A stretch of DNA of 64,000 nucleotides from positions 12,572,501-12,636,500 of the forward strand of contig CM053329.1 in NCBI GenBank assembly GCA_028583605.1, read 5' to 3'. Shown here piece after piece: positions 21,378-33,355 of this stretch (position 1 is its first letter; the number at the start of each line of letters is the position of its first letter). The position numbers and the translations under genes were made by a program. A model generated the notes under the pieces. It saw only the letters and a program-made list of their open reading frames with translations, was not told where the DNA came from and did not search any database. This DNA is from Dastarcus helophoroides (Eukaryota > Arthropoda > Insecta > Coleoptera > Bothrideridae).

Positions 21378-23980
21378 AGAATGTAACCTTTCCAATTTAA
21401 ATGATATAAAATCAATTTTTCTTGTCTTGCTTAAATCTGTTATAGTATTTATTTACGTAAACAATTTATATTTTTCCAAAGAGTAATATAAAAATGTTAA
21501 TTAAGAGGGAAAAAAATTCTCCTAAACATATCAAAACAAAAACCACTAAATATTCAGTAAATGATTGTAAGCTACAAATACTAAACAATTTATTTTACTC
21601 TCAAACTCTAGTAGAACAAATGTTTTAATATTGTTTATTGTTATTACGATATATCCGCCGTGCTTAGATGAAAAAATATGAGCTTGGAAGCCGAAGATAC
21701 TTCGTCCGTTGATGACGTATTGGGAAAAGGGCAAACATTTCTCTGCTCCGCATCACGTCCGTCTCTGTACCCTGCCTGATCTGAGTGAGGGCAACCGAAA
21801 TCTAAGCGCAATTTTTATGCCAAACACTGCTCTCCCATTTTTCAAATGGTGCCTTTATTTTTCAACATTTTGTTTTCAAATTTGGAGAACTTATAAAGCA
21901 AGGATGTTGAATTTGCGCATTGGAAGTACTTTTTTCAAATTTTGATTAGTTTTTGAGATATTGGATTCTGAAAACAGGCAAAAATGAGAAAAATTGTACG
22001 CCCATTTGTGGAAATACTAAAAAAAAATTAAAAATCTGCTTCCAAGGCCCAAATTCTCCAACATTTTTAAACATTATTACCAAATTTCATTAAATTCTAA
22101 GCGACAGTATTGATGTGGTTTGCAAAATGGCAAGCGAAGAATTTCGACGTTTTAAGAGTACCAGACCGCCGCCTCAAACTTATTATTCGAACGTGATAAT
22201 GGTGGATGCGCCGGGTTCTTAACTCGTTTCTCCATTATTCTTTGCTATAGATGCCAAGAGCTCTAAATTTATGTTCATAACAAACATTTTAAATTATCAT
22301 ATCCGCATAAATAGAGACTGCAAATAACAAAGGCCCATAAAATGTACTAACCACTTGTACGTGATTCATACAATGAAACTCGATCTAATGCAAATCCCCT
22401 TTGTAATGCAATCAGTTTCATGTGAACGAATCAAGAATACCTGAGCATCTGCTGACCTACTTTTTATTTCCGGCACGGTCTGTTTGTTTAAGCGGATTTC
22501 ATATTCGACAAATGTAGAATCAGCATCAATCGTCAATCATTCCGTTTCTTGAAATCAGCCTTTGAAAACTACTGCAACTGACCCTTATATTTGGTTTGAA
22601 GTGAGCCCGTTAAAATGGAAGAGGATAAAATCAGCTGGAATCTGCGGCCCTATATCTAAAACGACCGCTTTTACCTTTCAGAAAATGAAAAGAAAATCAT
22701 TCGAGTGGAATGTCTACATTCTTTTACTTGATTGATAGTGCTCGGGTATTCCGTTTTTTCAAGTAGGGGTTAAAAGAGGCGTAATTAGATACATAAGATA
22801 CACCAAATTACGCAGATTTAAATTATTTCATGTAAGATTCAAACGATTTTATTGAAGTCCAGAAACAGCTGGTGCAGTGGTTTTTCGCAACAATGATAAT
22901 TTAACTTATATATTGTAGGCGTAAGGATACGTTATCAATTGGGGCACAATAAACAAATAAGGACCGGTGGCGTAGAAGTTCTGATAGAAAAAAGGGTCAC
23001 TATACCCCAGATCTACGCCACTGGAGATGTTAGTGTACTTTTATAATAAGGCAACATTAGCCCTTTACGAGATATTTTATGTCACCAAATATTTTTTAAA
23101 TATTACTGTTCATTTAGTCGTTTCAAAAATGAAGACTTTAACACCCTGTATCTCAAAAACGGTACGTTTAAGAGGCATTGTTTATATAACAAAGTCACAT
23201 TATTTTTTGATAATCTATTGTTCCTTAAAGTTTTCGCTATAGATACCGGACCACATTTTATAATCTACAAAAATTAGACGTTTTCTTGAACTACATATTT
23301 TCCATCAAAATTTGGCAAATTCTTTAAAAGTATTAGGGTATTCTACCACTGCTTGAGGTATCTATGAAACGATAGAATTGGCTTCAAAATTAAGAGGTAT
23401 TACAACAATTTTGCGTTTATGTATCAACAAGTGCTTCATAAGCGGCTTCCCATGCCACTTGTATGAATAAAGATATAGTTAACTCAGCAACATGGAAAGG
23501 ATACATTAAACTTTGATCATAAAAAAAAATCTTCAAGCTGCTATTAATTAATCTCCCCTTAAAACTGCATACTATTTTAGGATATCACCTGGCTTCAATT
23601 AAACTGAATAAATGTACAAATGGACATTTTTCGTCCATTCTTAAAAACGTGCAGAATTGCCCCTAGTCGTCTAGCAGCCCTAACTCAATAAATTTCAACT
23701 GCCTTTTTTAAATTCAAGGTCTCGCCCACTAACGAAGTCTTACCTCTGTCTCGTTCTGTGTAAATAAACAACTACTGCTATATAATATAAATGAGCTTAT
23801 CGTTTCTTTGTAATTTTCAATTGTATAACATCCCAATTTCAAAGGAAAGCTACATAATATTAACATTGGAGTATGCTGGTAACGAGAATTAGCGTAATGG
23901 TGATGCCAAACTATAAGTTTTTTTAAAAGTTGCTCAAGAAGTTTTCACTCTAAAAAGTGCGATTTTTTTTTTAATTTGGC
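21378..23980. other. Noncoding DNA without recognised genes
   Basis: Mixed-composition sequence with no supported exon. Around 22964-23024 an imperfect hairpin pairs CCGGTGGCGTAG with CTACGCCACTGG across a 37-nt loop. Just downstream 'aacaccctgtatctc' (about 23141) looks like a fragment of an insect TA-MITE. Confidence 0.4.
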
Positions 23981-24177
23981 TTCCTCTTATTATCAGAATT
24001 ATTCTAAATTTCGACTTTTTCTCTAAATTTTTTTGTTTTAAAATTCCGCTTTCTTTCAAAGTTTTGATTTTTCTAGAAATTCGGATATTTCTAAAAATCG
24101 ACTAAAATCCCAATTTAAAAAATTTTGTTTCGTCTCTTAAATTTGAAGGTTCTTCTAAAATTTTGACATTTTTCTAA

Positions 24178-24333
24178 AAATTGAAATACAAATCTTGCCT
24201 CCAGAAACCAAGAAAGATTAAAAAACAAACAAAGGTTGCCCTTGTGTTGTGTTTTTTAATCTTTCTTGATTTCAGAGGACAAGATTTGTATTTCAATTTT
24301 TGAAGATAAGGACCTGTCCGTTCCACCAAAATT
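24178..24333 (+). repeat. Hammerhead family 2 relic, arms only
   Basis: Left arm 'gaaaccaagaaagattaaaa' and right arm 'aatctttcttgatttcag' pair as an inverted repeat, and the right tail ends in 'ttccaccaaaat'. The central hammerhead-like segment has been lost. Confidence 0.6.
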
Positions 24334-24410
24334 TCTAGTAATTGATTTTAATAAAATTTATATTTCTGCAAACGATTCTTTTTGGAAATTGCCATTTTTA
24401 TTGAATTCTA

Positions 24411-24497
24411 ACGCACATACCAATAGGTTTGAAAATTTATTAGATTCGAAGTTTGGAAACCAAAGACCGGTTTCGATCTTGTTAGATCTCGTCAAAC
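24411..24497 (-). repeat. Hammerhead family 1 fragment
   Basis: Contains the minus-oriented hammerhead with stem II and GAAA intact and cleavage triplet GTC instead of GTA. The core starts TTGACGA rather than CTGACGA, and the 5' strand of helix I is lost, so it should be inactive. Confidence 0.65.
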
Positions 24498-24729
24498 AAC
24501 GACAAATTAAACAATCATTTTATAACCCAATATTTTCTGTTGAAGATTTTCAGATAAAACTAAGATTTTTTAAAAAAATCAAAAGTTCTAAATATCTTGA
24601 TTTCAAAAGACTTTACTTTTTATTTAAATATTGACATGCTTTTTGAAATTTGATGTCTTTGTCTCTTTTATTAACATTTTGACATAATTCTAAACAACAA
24701 GCTAATTATGAGAAGAAAATAATTAATAC

Positions 24730-24875
24730 TGAAATACAAATATTGTCCCCTAAAACCAAGAAAGATTAAAAAACACAACAAAGGTTGCTGTTTGTAGTGT
24801 TTTCTAACTTATCTTGGTTTCAGGGTACAAGATTTGTATTTCAATTTTTTAAGATAACCAATGACCACCAAAATG
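24730..24875 (+). repeat. Hammerhead family 2 relic, arms only
   Basis: Inverted arms around 'gaaaccaagaaagatt' and 'cttatcttggtttcag', without the ribozyme-like centre. Confidence 0.6.
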
Positions 24876-25154
24876 ATGCACCAAAAAAACTGAAATATTT
24901 AAAAAATGACAAATTTCAAGAGTCAAAATTTCTAACAATCTCTCTTCTAATTTTTAAGCGTCCATTTCAATTTGAACACAATCTTTGGAGAAAAAAGTTA
25001 AAAATTAAGAAGTATTTCGAAAAATAATAACTTTACTAAAATTTTACTTTTTTTTGAAAACTGGCAACATTTTCGAAAACGTGTTGTTGGAGAAAAACAA
25101 AAAATGTTGAAGATTAAGATAAAAGTCAAAATTTTCAGAAATTAACGAATTTTG

Positions 25155-25312
25155 TGTGCATTAGAATCCTTATCTTCTGGGAACTTTCCTAAAGAGCAAC
25201 CGCCTCGCTAGGTGGCAGTGTTTCAACTGTTGGCAGTTCAGCTACCTATGATTCACTATACAGGCCTGGAGGACTGCATGAGTTTGCGGTGTAGGTTGTA
25301 TTCTACTTGCAT
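25155..25312 (+). repeat. Hammerhead family 1 fragment lacking the ribozyme
   Basis: Matches the non-ribozyme part of the 377-bp unit ('ctaggtggcagtgtttcaac', 'cctggagg'), comparable to 44249-44410, and ends at 'cttgcat' as the complete locus does. There is no hammerhead core. Confidence 0.7.
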
Positions 25313-27064
25313 TTTTATTAAAATAAATTTTATTTTCTCAATTCTTTTTAAGTAGGACCTTATCCCAAATATTGAAACTTTTTTAATGTTCTTTCTCCAA
25401 GAATTTTGTCTTTTTTTAAGATCCTATCTTTTTAGTGGAATGTTCTTTTTGGGATTTAGATTTATCCTTGAAATTCACTACTTTTTTCCAAATTTCTAAT
25501 TTATTCTGAAAATTTGGCTTTTTTATTGCAAATTCATTGATGTTATAATGGAAAATCTGACACAAGTATTTTTAAAATATTGACATTTTACTAAAAAATT
25601 GGGCTTGCCTAGAATTTGTCTTTTTTTATTGTCCCAAAATTGGACTTTTCCTGGAAATGCAGACCTTCATATCAAAATTTGTCATTGTGTCAATTTTTAT
25701 TTCGTTAAAAGGAAGTAAAAGTTTTTCCCAAAATTTCAACTTTTGTTCTTAAAATTTAATCCTTTGTGTTTTTTCAAAATTCGACTTCTGCTCAAAATTT
25801 GTCTTTTATCGAAATTTTCACTTTTTTTAAAAATATTTTTTTTTTTTTAACTTAAGAACTATTCTCAAACTTAAACTTTTTCTAAAACTTGGATTTTTTG
25901 TAAAATTATATATTTTTCAAAGCTATTAAAATTGAGTATTTCTCCAAATTCGACTTTATCAAATTAGTCTTCTCAAAATAGCAATTAATTCCAGAAAGTT
26001 ATCTATTTTTTTCAACACCTTAACAAATTTTTGAAATTTATCTTTTTAAAAAAGTCGAATTTTTTTAAAAATGTAGATTTATTTAAAATATTGAGGTTTT
26101 TTCAATATAAAAATAAAAACTTAAAAACATTAAAAATAAACAATAACTTTTTTAAAAATCTTCGCTTAATTTTTTAAAATTCATACTTTCTATAAAAATT
26201 TCGACTTTCAAAATTATGGCTTCAAAAGTTTCGACCTTTTCAAAATTTTCATTATTTTGAAAATCTCAACTTTTCAAAATTTGGGGTTTTTCTTGCAAAT
26301 TGGTTGATGTTATAATGCAAAATCTGACTTAAGTATTTTTAAAATGTCTACATTGTACTAAAAAATTTGGCTTGTCTCGGATTTGTCTTTTGTTCCTTAT
26401 TTTCTCAAAATTTGACTTTTCTTCCTTTATTTCAAATTTTGTGATTGTGTATTTCTCGAAATTTCAATTTTGTTTATATTAAAAGAGGACAAGAGTTTTT
26501 CCCAAAATTTCAACTCTTTTATCAAAATTTAAAACTTTGCGTTTTTGTAAATTTCGACTTTTGTCTTAAAATTTATTTTTTGTCAAAATTTTGACTTATT
26601 TTTAATATTTGTTCTCTTTTTCAACTTTAACTCGATTCTGAAATTTCATCTGTTTCTCAAAATTTTGTTTTTTATGAAATTATACAAAGTTCCTGACATT
26701 GGGGTTTTTTCCAAATTTCTAAATTAGTATTCTCAAAATATCAAGTAATTACCAAAATGTATCTTTTTTTCAAAAATTTTGACTTTATTTTTAAAATTTA
26801 ACTTTTATCCCAAAGCTTGACGTTTTCGTTGCGAATCTATACTCAAGGCTTTGATACTTTACTCGTTATTTCAACCTTGATGCATTTTCTCTTTTTCTGT
26901 TTTTTATTATTTTTTAAGAGGGTTTGGCTATTTCCGGAAATGTAGACTTTATCTAGAAATCAGACATTTTCTGTTTTTAGAACCAAAATTTCAATTGGAA
27001 ATTTGTCATTTTTTTTAAATTTAGATTTTTGCGTATCGAAATTAGATCCAAGTTTGTTAAAAAT

Positions 27065-27203
27065 AAAAATACAAAACTTATCCCCTGAAACCAAGAAAGA
27101 TTAAAAAACACAACAAAGTTTTTTTAATCTTTCTTGGTTTCAGGGGACAAGTTTTGTATTTCAATTTTTAAAGATAACCAAGGACTAGTCCGTTTCACCA
27201 AGT
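27065..27203 (+). repeat. Hammerhead family 2 relic, arms only
   Basis: Arms 'cccctgaaaccaag' and 'cttggtttcagggg' form a tight inverted repeat; the tail is 'aaggactagtccgtttcacc'. The ribozyme-like centre is deleted. Confidence 0.6.
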
Positions 27204-30200
27204 GCTATACGAAAGGTTTAACATTTTTTCGAAATTTTCGGCTTTGCTCTCAAAAAATAATCTTTTGCATTTCTCAAAATATCAGCTTTTTTTTTAAATT
27301 CGCTTTCTCATCAAATTTCGACTCGTTATCAATCTTTTCCTTTTATATTTGATTTCATTTTTAAAATTTGGCTTTTACTGACAATTTCGAGATTTTTTTA
27401 TAAATTCGTCTATTTTTAATTTGTTTAATTTTCCCAAACTCTGGAAATTTTAACTTATCTACAAAATACGTCTTTAAAATTGTAAACATTTTGATATGCT
27501 TTTCAAAATTCGACCCTTTTCTTAAAATTTGACTTTCTATTGGAAAAATTCATAATTTCGCAAAAAGTTTACCCTTTTCGTAAAATATAGACTTTTCTTT
27601 TAAAAATTTATATTTCTTTCTTAATATTTTCCAAAGTTTGGTTTTTTGGGAAATGTCGACTCTTAAGTAAAAATTTGTCATTTTGGGCTTCTAGTGATTT
27701 TGATTTTTTTTCTGGATATTCGTTCGTGACCGAAGTGTCAATATTTGTTTCCTGAAAACAACTCAATATTTTATAAAGTAAGGTTAAAATTAATCCCCAA
27801 ATTTTGATTGTTTTTTTAAAATTTCACTTTCAAATTTCTGTAAAATTCAATTTTTCTCTCGAAGTTCGTTTTTTTTTAAATTTAAATTTCAAGATATTTT
27901 TTTAATATTTGTCTTTTTTAAAGGTCGTTTTCTTTGGAGGTTACTTTGTTCTGAACTTTTCTCTTGGACTGTATCTTGAAATTTGAATTTATTTTTAAAA
28001 TTTATTCATTTTTATTAGAAACTTTACAAAATTAGACCCTTCCTTTAAAATTTGACTTTCCTTTGAAAAAATTTATATTTCTTAAACATTTTCTCTCACT
28101 GGATATTGTTGAAATTTCTATTTCTTTCTTAATATCTTTCAGAGCTTGGATTTTCGGCTTTAAGGTAAAAATTAAGCATTTTTCGTCTTTTTGTTCCAAT
28201 TTTGACTTCTTCCCAAAAGCTTTTCCTAAAACTTGATTTTCTATTTTAAAAATTCATATTTTATTTTAAATATCTATTTCTTTTTCATATTTTTTAAAGC
28301 TTGACTTTTTTTGGGAATTTTGACTATAAGGTAAATATTCGCCATTATTTGCTTCTCGAAATTTCGATTTTTTTTCTCGAAATTTGTTTTTTAGCAAAGG
28401 TTTAGTGTTTTTATCTTGAAATCAACTAAAAATTTTAAAAAGTAAGCTGAAAATGTCTGCCAGAATTTCGATTGATTTTTCAAAATACGATCTTTTATAT
28501 TTCTACAAAATTAAAATTCTTCTCGAGATTTTTTATGTAAAAATCAACGTTCTTTTATTAATTATTGTCATTTTTTAAATGTTGTTTTCTTTGAATGTTA
28601 TTTTGTACTAAATTTCATTTTTTATCGGACTTTTTTTCGAAGTTTTAATTTATTTTGAAAATTCATATATTTTTTTAAATTTTAACTTTAATCCCAAAAT
28701 TATACTTTTTCTCAAAGCTCGACTTTTTATTGGAAAATTGGATCTCTAATTTTAAGAAAAAATTTCCAATTGAGCTTTTTTTCTTCCAATTTTCAAAGAG
28801 TTTGGCTTCATCTGGAAATCTTTTTTTTAATCTCAAAATTCGACATTTTCCGCTTTTCGAAGTTTCGGTAATTTACGATTTTTTTTCGAAATTAGGCCAA
28901 AATTTTATTAAAAAGAGTAAACATTTCAGAAAAAATATTTGTTATAAGGTTCAGTTATTTCCTTGAACCTTTTTCGAAATTAGGCCAGAATTTGATTATA
29001 AAGGGTAAAGATTTCGGAAAAAATATTTGTTATGAATTTCAGCCATTTGTTTGAATCTTCCAGCATGTCAGGATTTAAGTAAAAAAGTAAAAATTGATGT
29101 CATTTGATCCGATTTTTCTCAAAATTTTTTATTTTCTAAAAATTAAGCCAAGACTAATAAAAGCAACAGTAATTAAAAAAATTTTTGAGAGAAATTGTGT
29201 TTTATAGAAATCCTAACTTTTTCGAAATTTCTATGATTTTAAATAAAAATATTGAAAAAAATCGAATTATTGAGAAACTCTAAACAAATTAAAAAAAATA
29301 AAATGTTTACTAAAAATTTAATGTAAAAATGTATCATTTCGATTTTGATCATAAATGTAAAAAAATCAAAAAGGTGAAGTAGTGGAAATTTTGGAATGTC
29401 GAATCATATTAAGAAAAAAGTAAAGTTTCGAGTAAAATGTCGATATTTCAGAAAACAACCTTGTTTCCCTCCCACTTAAGGAGTTAAGAGAAAATAAATA
29501 TTCAACCAAAATATCAAGTCCTTCTCAAAATTTGCCCATTTTATTTTCAAAATTTAGGTTTCAAATATTTTGGATTTCTACTAGATTTCGTTTTTTTCTT
29601 TGAAATTTATTACTTAAAATTCGATTTTTTCTCAAAATTTTGTCTCTAAATTTCAAGGTTTTTCTCGAAATTTCGTCTTCTTCGAAACGTTATATTTTTA
29701 ATATTGGATCTGTTTCTCGAAATTGTGTTGTTTTCTCCTTAAATAGGTGTTTTTTCAAAAAAAAAAAATTTAAATTCGTCATATTTTTTTTTTATAAAAA
29801 CTTTAGTGAAAAAGCTTTAAATTAAAAAAAAATGTATCAAATTCGAAAGATTTTGATAAAAATACAAGATTCTCGATCTTGAAATTAAAAAAAACAAAAG
29901 TCCTAAAAAAGCCAAATAAAAAAAATCTATATCTTTAAAAAAGGGAGAAAAGTCATAAGATCTAATTTAAATTTTTAAATAAAGCTAGAAATTGTCAAAG
30001 AAATCAGGGTTTGAAAATGTTGAATTTTGAAAGTCACAGTTTTAAAAAAGTTGAAATTTCGAAGTCCCTATTTTGAAAAAAAGTGAAATATTTAAAAAAC
30101 TTTGAAATTACTCAAAAAAAGTTAAAAAAAGGTAAAATAAAAATTTGAAATTTGAAATTTTGAAAACAAGAAATGAAAATATTGGAAAAGGTCAGAATTT

Positions 30201-30809
30201 TCAAAAAAGTCAACTCACCTTAAAATTTCCAAATTATACTTAAATTTAAAAAAAAATGTCGAAATTTTAAGGGCAATAAACCCATAACAAAATAAAATTC
30301 GGAATTTGTTTAAATCCAATTTCAAGAAAAACTTTTTAATTTTGGTAGCCACATACCAGAAATTTGTTAAAATTAGAAGCAATTTTTTTCGTACTGAAAA
30401 TAAACTTACTCAAATAAGTAGCAAATTTGTTTAAATTAGTATGAAACCTATTCAAATTAGAAGTAAATTAATTGACAAAAAGAAGAGAAAAGAAAATGGG
30501 TTCAAATTCGAAGCAAATTTGTTCAAATTACAACAGAATTATTATTTAAAGTTTAATATTTTGACCCTTTTATGCATATTTTAGGTATTTTGCGTGCATA
30601 GTCTACGGTTTTATCAGTAGTTTGTTTAGCCATTGTTATGCTAATAAGCTCCATGGATCACAGACTCTTATGAATAGTCCGCCTAATCCGATTTTTTTTC
30701 TTTTTTTTTCTTTTAGACTAAATAAATTTTCATTTTAAACGAGGACACACTTCAACCCTTCACTTTGAGTTAACGATGAAAAAATCATTTAGTTTTATTT
30801 TTTAGTTTA

Positions 30810-31346
30810 ATCCACTCGCAAGGGGTAACCCCATTATGCTTTCAAAGGACTACGAGTAGGATGCGGAAACAAGGATAGATGGCGATAAACCGCCTTCTTA
30901 AACAAGGATAGGTTGTAATTATTGGGGAAAATTCCTTTCGGTAACAAGTTCCATAACTTGGAAGTTCTATAGAAAAAAGAGTCTCCGTAGACAGAAGTCC
31001 TCACTGTGTCAAGATGGACCGCACAGGAATTTCCTGTCTTCGACTGTCTAGTATGCCTCAAGAATCTTGCCCTTGGGGGGACCAAACCTATTAGTTTCTG
31101 AGAGCATCTTCCATGATCGTACTTGTAGAAAAGAGACAAGTCACCAACCATACGCCTGTGCTCTAGTGTTTCAAGAGAATTAGTCAGACTCTCGTCATCA
31201 ATTAGGCGAATCGCTCTTATTTGAATTGAATCCAAGAGAGCTAAAGTGTGTTTTGGGGCTGAACTCGAAACATGAGAACATGAGAATTCTCCTCTAAAGC
31301 TTCTATTAAAGGTGTGTTCAGAAGAAACCAGGTCCGACCATATCAA
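30810..31346 (-). pseudogene. LINE reverse-transcriptase C-terminal fragment
   Basis: A 170-codon open frame on the minus strand, intact but truncated at its 5' end. It carries the region after the polymerase domain of Jockey/RTE-type non-LTR elements: LLDSIQIRAIRLIDD, then LEHRRMVGDLSLFYKYDHG, then YRTSKLWNLLPKGIFP near the C-terminus. There is no catalytic FADD box, so it is a tail fragment, typical of aborted reverse transcription. Its last 100 bp recur at 7694-7798. About 90 bp of 3' noncoding sequence follow toward 30720. Confidence 0.85.
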
Positions 31347-31349
31347 ATA

Positions 31350-32768
31350 TTTGTAGAAATATCGTAGAATTGTTAATATTTCTTGTTGCGTTTATCGTTA
31401 ATACAGTTTAATAGGTAGGAAGGAAAAATAGAAACAAAAATGAAAGATTATAGCCGAAATTTAAATTCGCTTCAGGAATTTTGACCACATTGATATAGAA
31501 TAAAACATTTTTATTTTTTGTATGGGTAGTATGCGACCTGCATATTTATTCTTTACATGCAAAATTTAATATGCTTTTTCACTCTCCTAGGGGCGGAATT
31601 TTAAAAGATCCTTTCTTAGCAGATGTCTTCTTACTATAAAGCCAAGTTTCGGTGATATCGTTATGAGTGAGTGGTATTTGCCTTTTATATAAATTAGATC
31701 ATAGCAGGTATGTATTCATATATTTCATTGTTAGACGCTTCCTCATATGTCAAAGAAATTAATGTTGTCTGGATTATCGTTTTATGTGAAACGAATGAAG
31801 AAATTTTATTAGAAGCAACTGCAATAAATCACATTATTAAATTGTAAGCTTACAGACGCAAATAGATCTTCGGAACGAGTAGTTGAAATATTTCCAGAGA
31901 TTTAGGACAAACGATCAAATTTATTACTGCAATCCAAGTAACTGGCTACATAGTTTAAATCAGGATCAGGACCTAACGGAGCTAGTTAATATCTCTTCTC
32001 TTCCGCTGTCTCTTGTTTTATTGATCTGTCAATCACAATACATTATTTTACGACAAACAAACGGCAACATCCCCGGCAGCATTGTGCAATTAAATTATTT
32101 ACCTACGCTGGAAATTGCTTTTTTTAGTTCAAAATAAAACCTTGAAGTCATTCTATATACAACTGCGTTTTGTAATCTTTCGTAAATTGGAAACTATTCG
32201 CGGAATATATTAAATGTTTGATAGAATTACCTTCCTTAATCTCGCAGCTAATTAGCCCAAAGCTGTGCACTAACATCTCCCTATTGATGGAATTCATCAA
32301 TTATTTCCCGATGTGGATTCCACGCTTTCAAACTTTGTAATGTTAAGGAACAGAGTAGAACATAACGGAAATTTTTCCTGCATTATATAAATTATATCTT
32401 CCCATTTCGATGTTCTCTTTTACGTCTGTATAAAATTTAGATACCGAGCAGGTTTTCTTTTATGTGTCTTTTTTGATATATTGCGCCGCCAGTTATTATC
32501 ATTCCGATGCTATAACCCGCTTCTAAAACGAAGCTTTCCGAGAAAGAATTACGATCCGTGTCTTTGCATAAATGTTACAATTTACAAAAATGAATAAATG
32601 TTGCAATACAGGCAAGCTACCTGCGCTTCTGAAAACTTCTCACGTCCCATATTTAAAGTTTGCATCGAGAAAACGTAGAAGATGCTTTCGGTGGATTCTC
32701 AGCTATTTTTCAGGCGAAAGCCGCTGATAAAATACAACTTTGTTAGGGCTTAGGTATAAAGATGTAAA
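31350..32768. other. Noncoding, mostly single-copy DNA
   Basis: Balanced composition compared with the arrays; no exon or repeat that I can defend. Confidence 0.4.
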
Positions 32769-32774
32769 GAGTTT

Positions 32775-33349
32775 AGTAGATATATCATAGTGATTCTGGG
32801 CCAAATGACGTCACAGAATAACTACTTGTCGAACAGTTGGTTTTACTTTTCTAGTAGTTGGTTTCAGTTGTAGAGCTACTTGTCTAACAGTTGATTTTAA
32901 TTCGACAGCTACTTGCCTAACAGTTGTTTAGTTGTTAACAACTATTTGTCTAACAGTTGGTTTCATTTGTACAGCTACTTGTCTAACAGTTGGTTTTAGT
33001 TGGATAGCTACTTGTCTAACAGTTCGTTAGTTGTTTTATCAACATGTAAACTCAGAGCTACCTTTGTTTGTTCTACGCTAACAACTAACGAACTGTTAGA
33101 CAAGTAGTTGTCCAACTGGAACCAACTGTTAAACAAGTAGCTGTATAAGTGAAACCAACTGTTCCAACTGTTAGACAAGTAGTTGTTAACAACTAACCAA
33201 CTGTTAGACAAGTAGGTGTCCAACTGAAATCAACTGTTAGGCAAGTAGCTCTAAAACTGGAATCAACTGCTAGAAAAATAAAACCAACTGTTAGACAAGT
33301 AGTTGTTCTGTGACCTCATTTGGTGCAGAATCGCTATGATACATCTACT
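32775..33349. mobile_element. Fold-back element FB-1 with 6-bp TSD
   Basis: A 575-bp palindromic element. Its ends are AGTAGATATATC (left) and GATACATCTACT (right), flanked by the direct repeat GAGTTT (32769-32774 and 33350-33355). Each arm is built from short tandem units around 'caactgttagacaagtag' or its complement, repeated roughly every 30-60 bp, with a small unpaired centre near 33050. No protein is encoded. The same family is seen at 37723-38234. Confidence 0.85.
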
Positions 33350-33355
33350 GAGTTT

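Larger units (their letters stand above)
23981..30560. repeat. Fuzzy T-rich array with ~660-770 bp units
   Basis: The same kind of array as at 8.4-13.6 kb but with the T-rich strand shown over much of it. Ordered similarity at long spacing is visible. 'gatgttataatg' occurs at 25539 and 26306 (step 767) with matching sequence for about 250 bp around each, and 27500-27830 resembles 28170-28490 (step about 660). A close tandem pair of about 87 bp lies at 28885-29035 ('aattaggcca(a/g)aattt'). Open frames here are composition artefacts. Confidence 0.75.

Noticed and set aside
32820..33300. Regular repeats suggestive of a CRISPR array
   Set aside because: Units are in inverted arms of a fold-back transposon with its own duplication; there are no constant-length spacers, and this is eukaryotic DNA.
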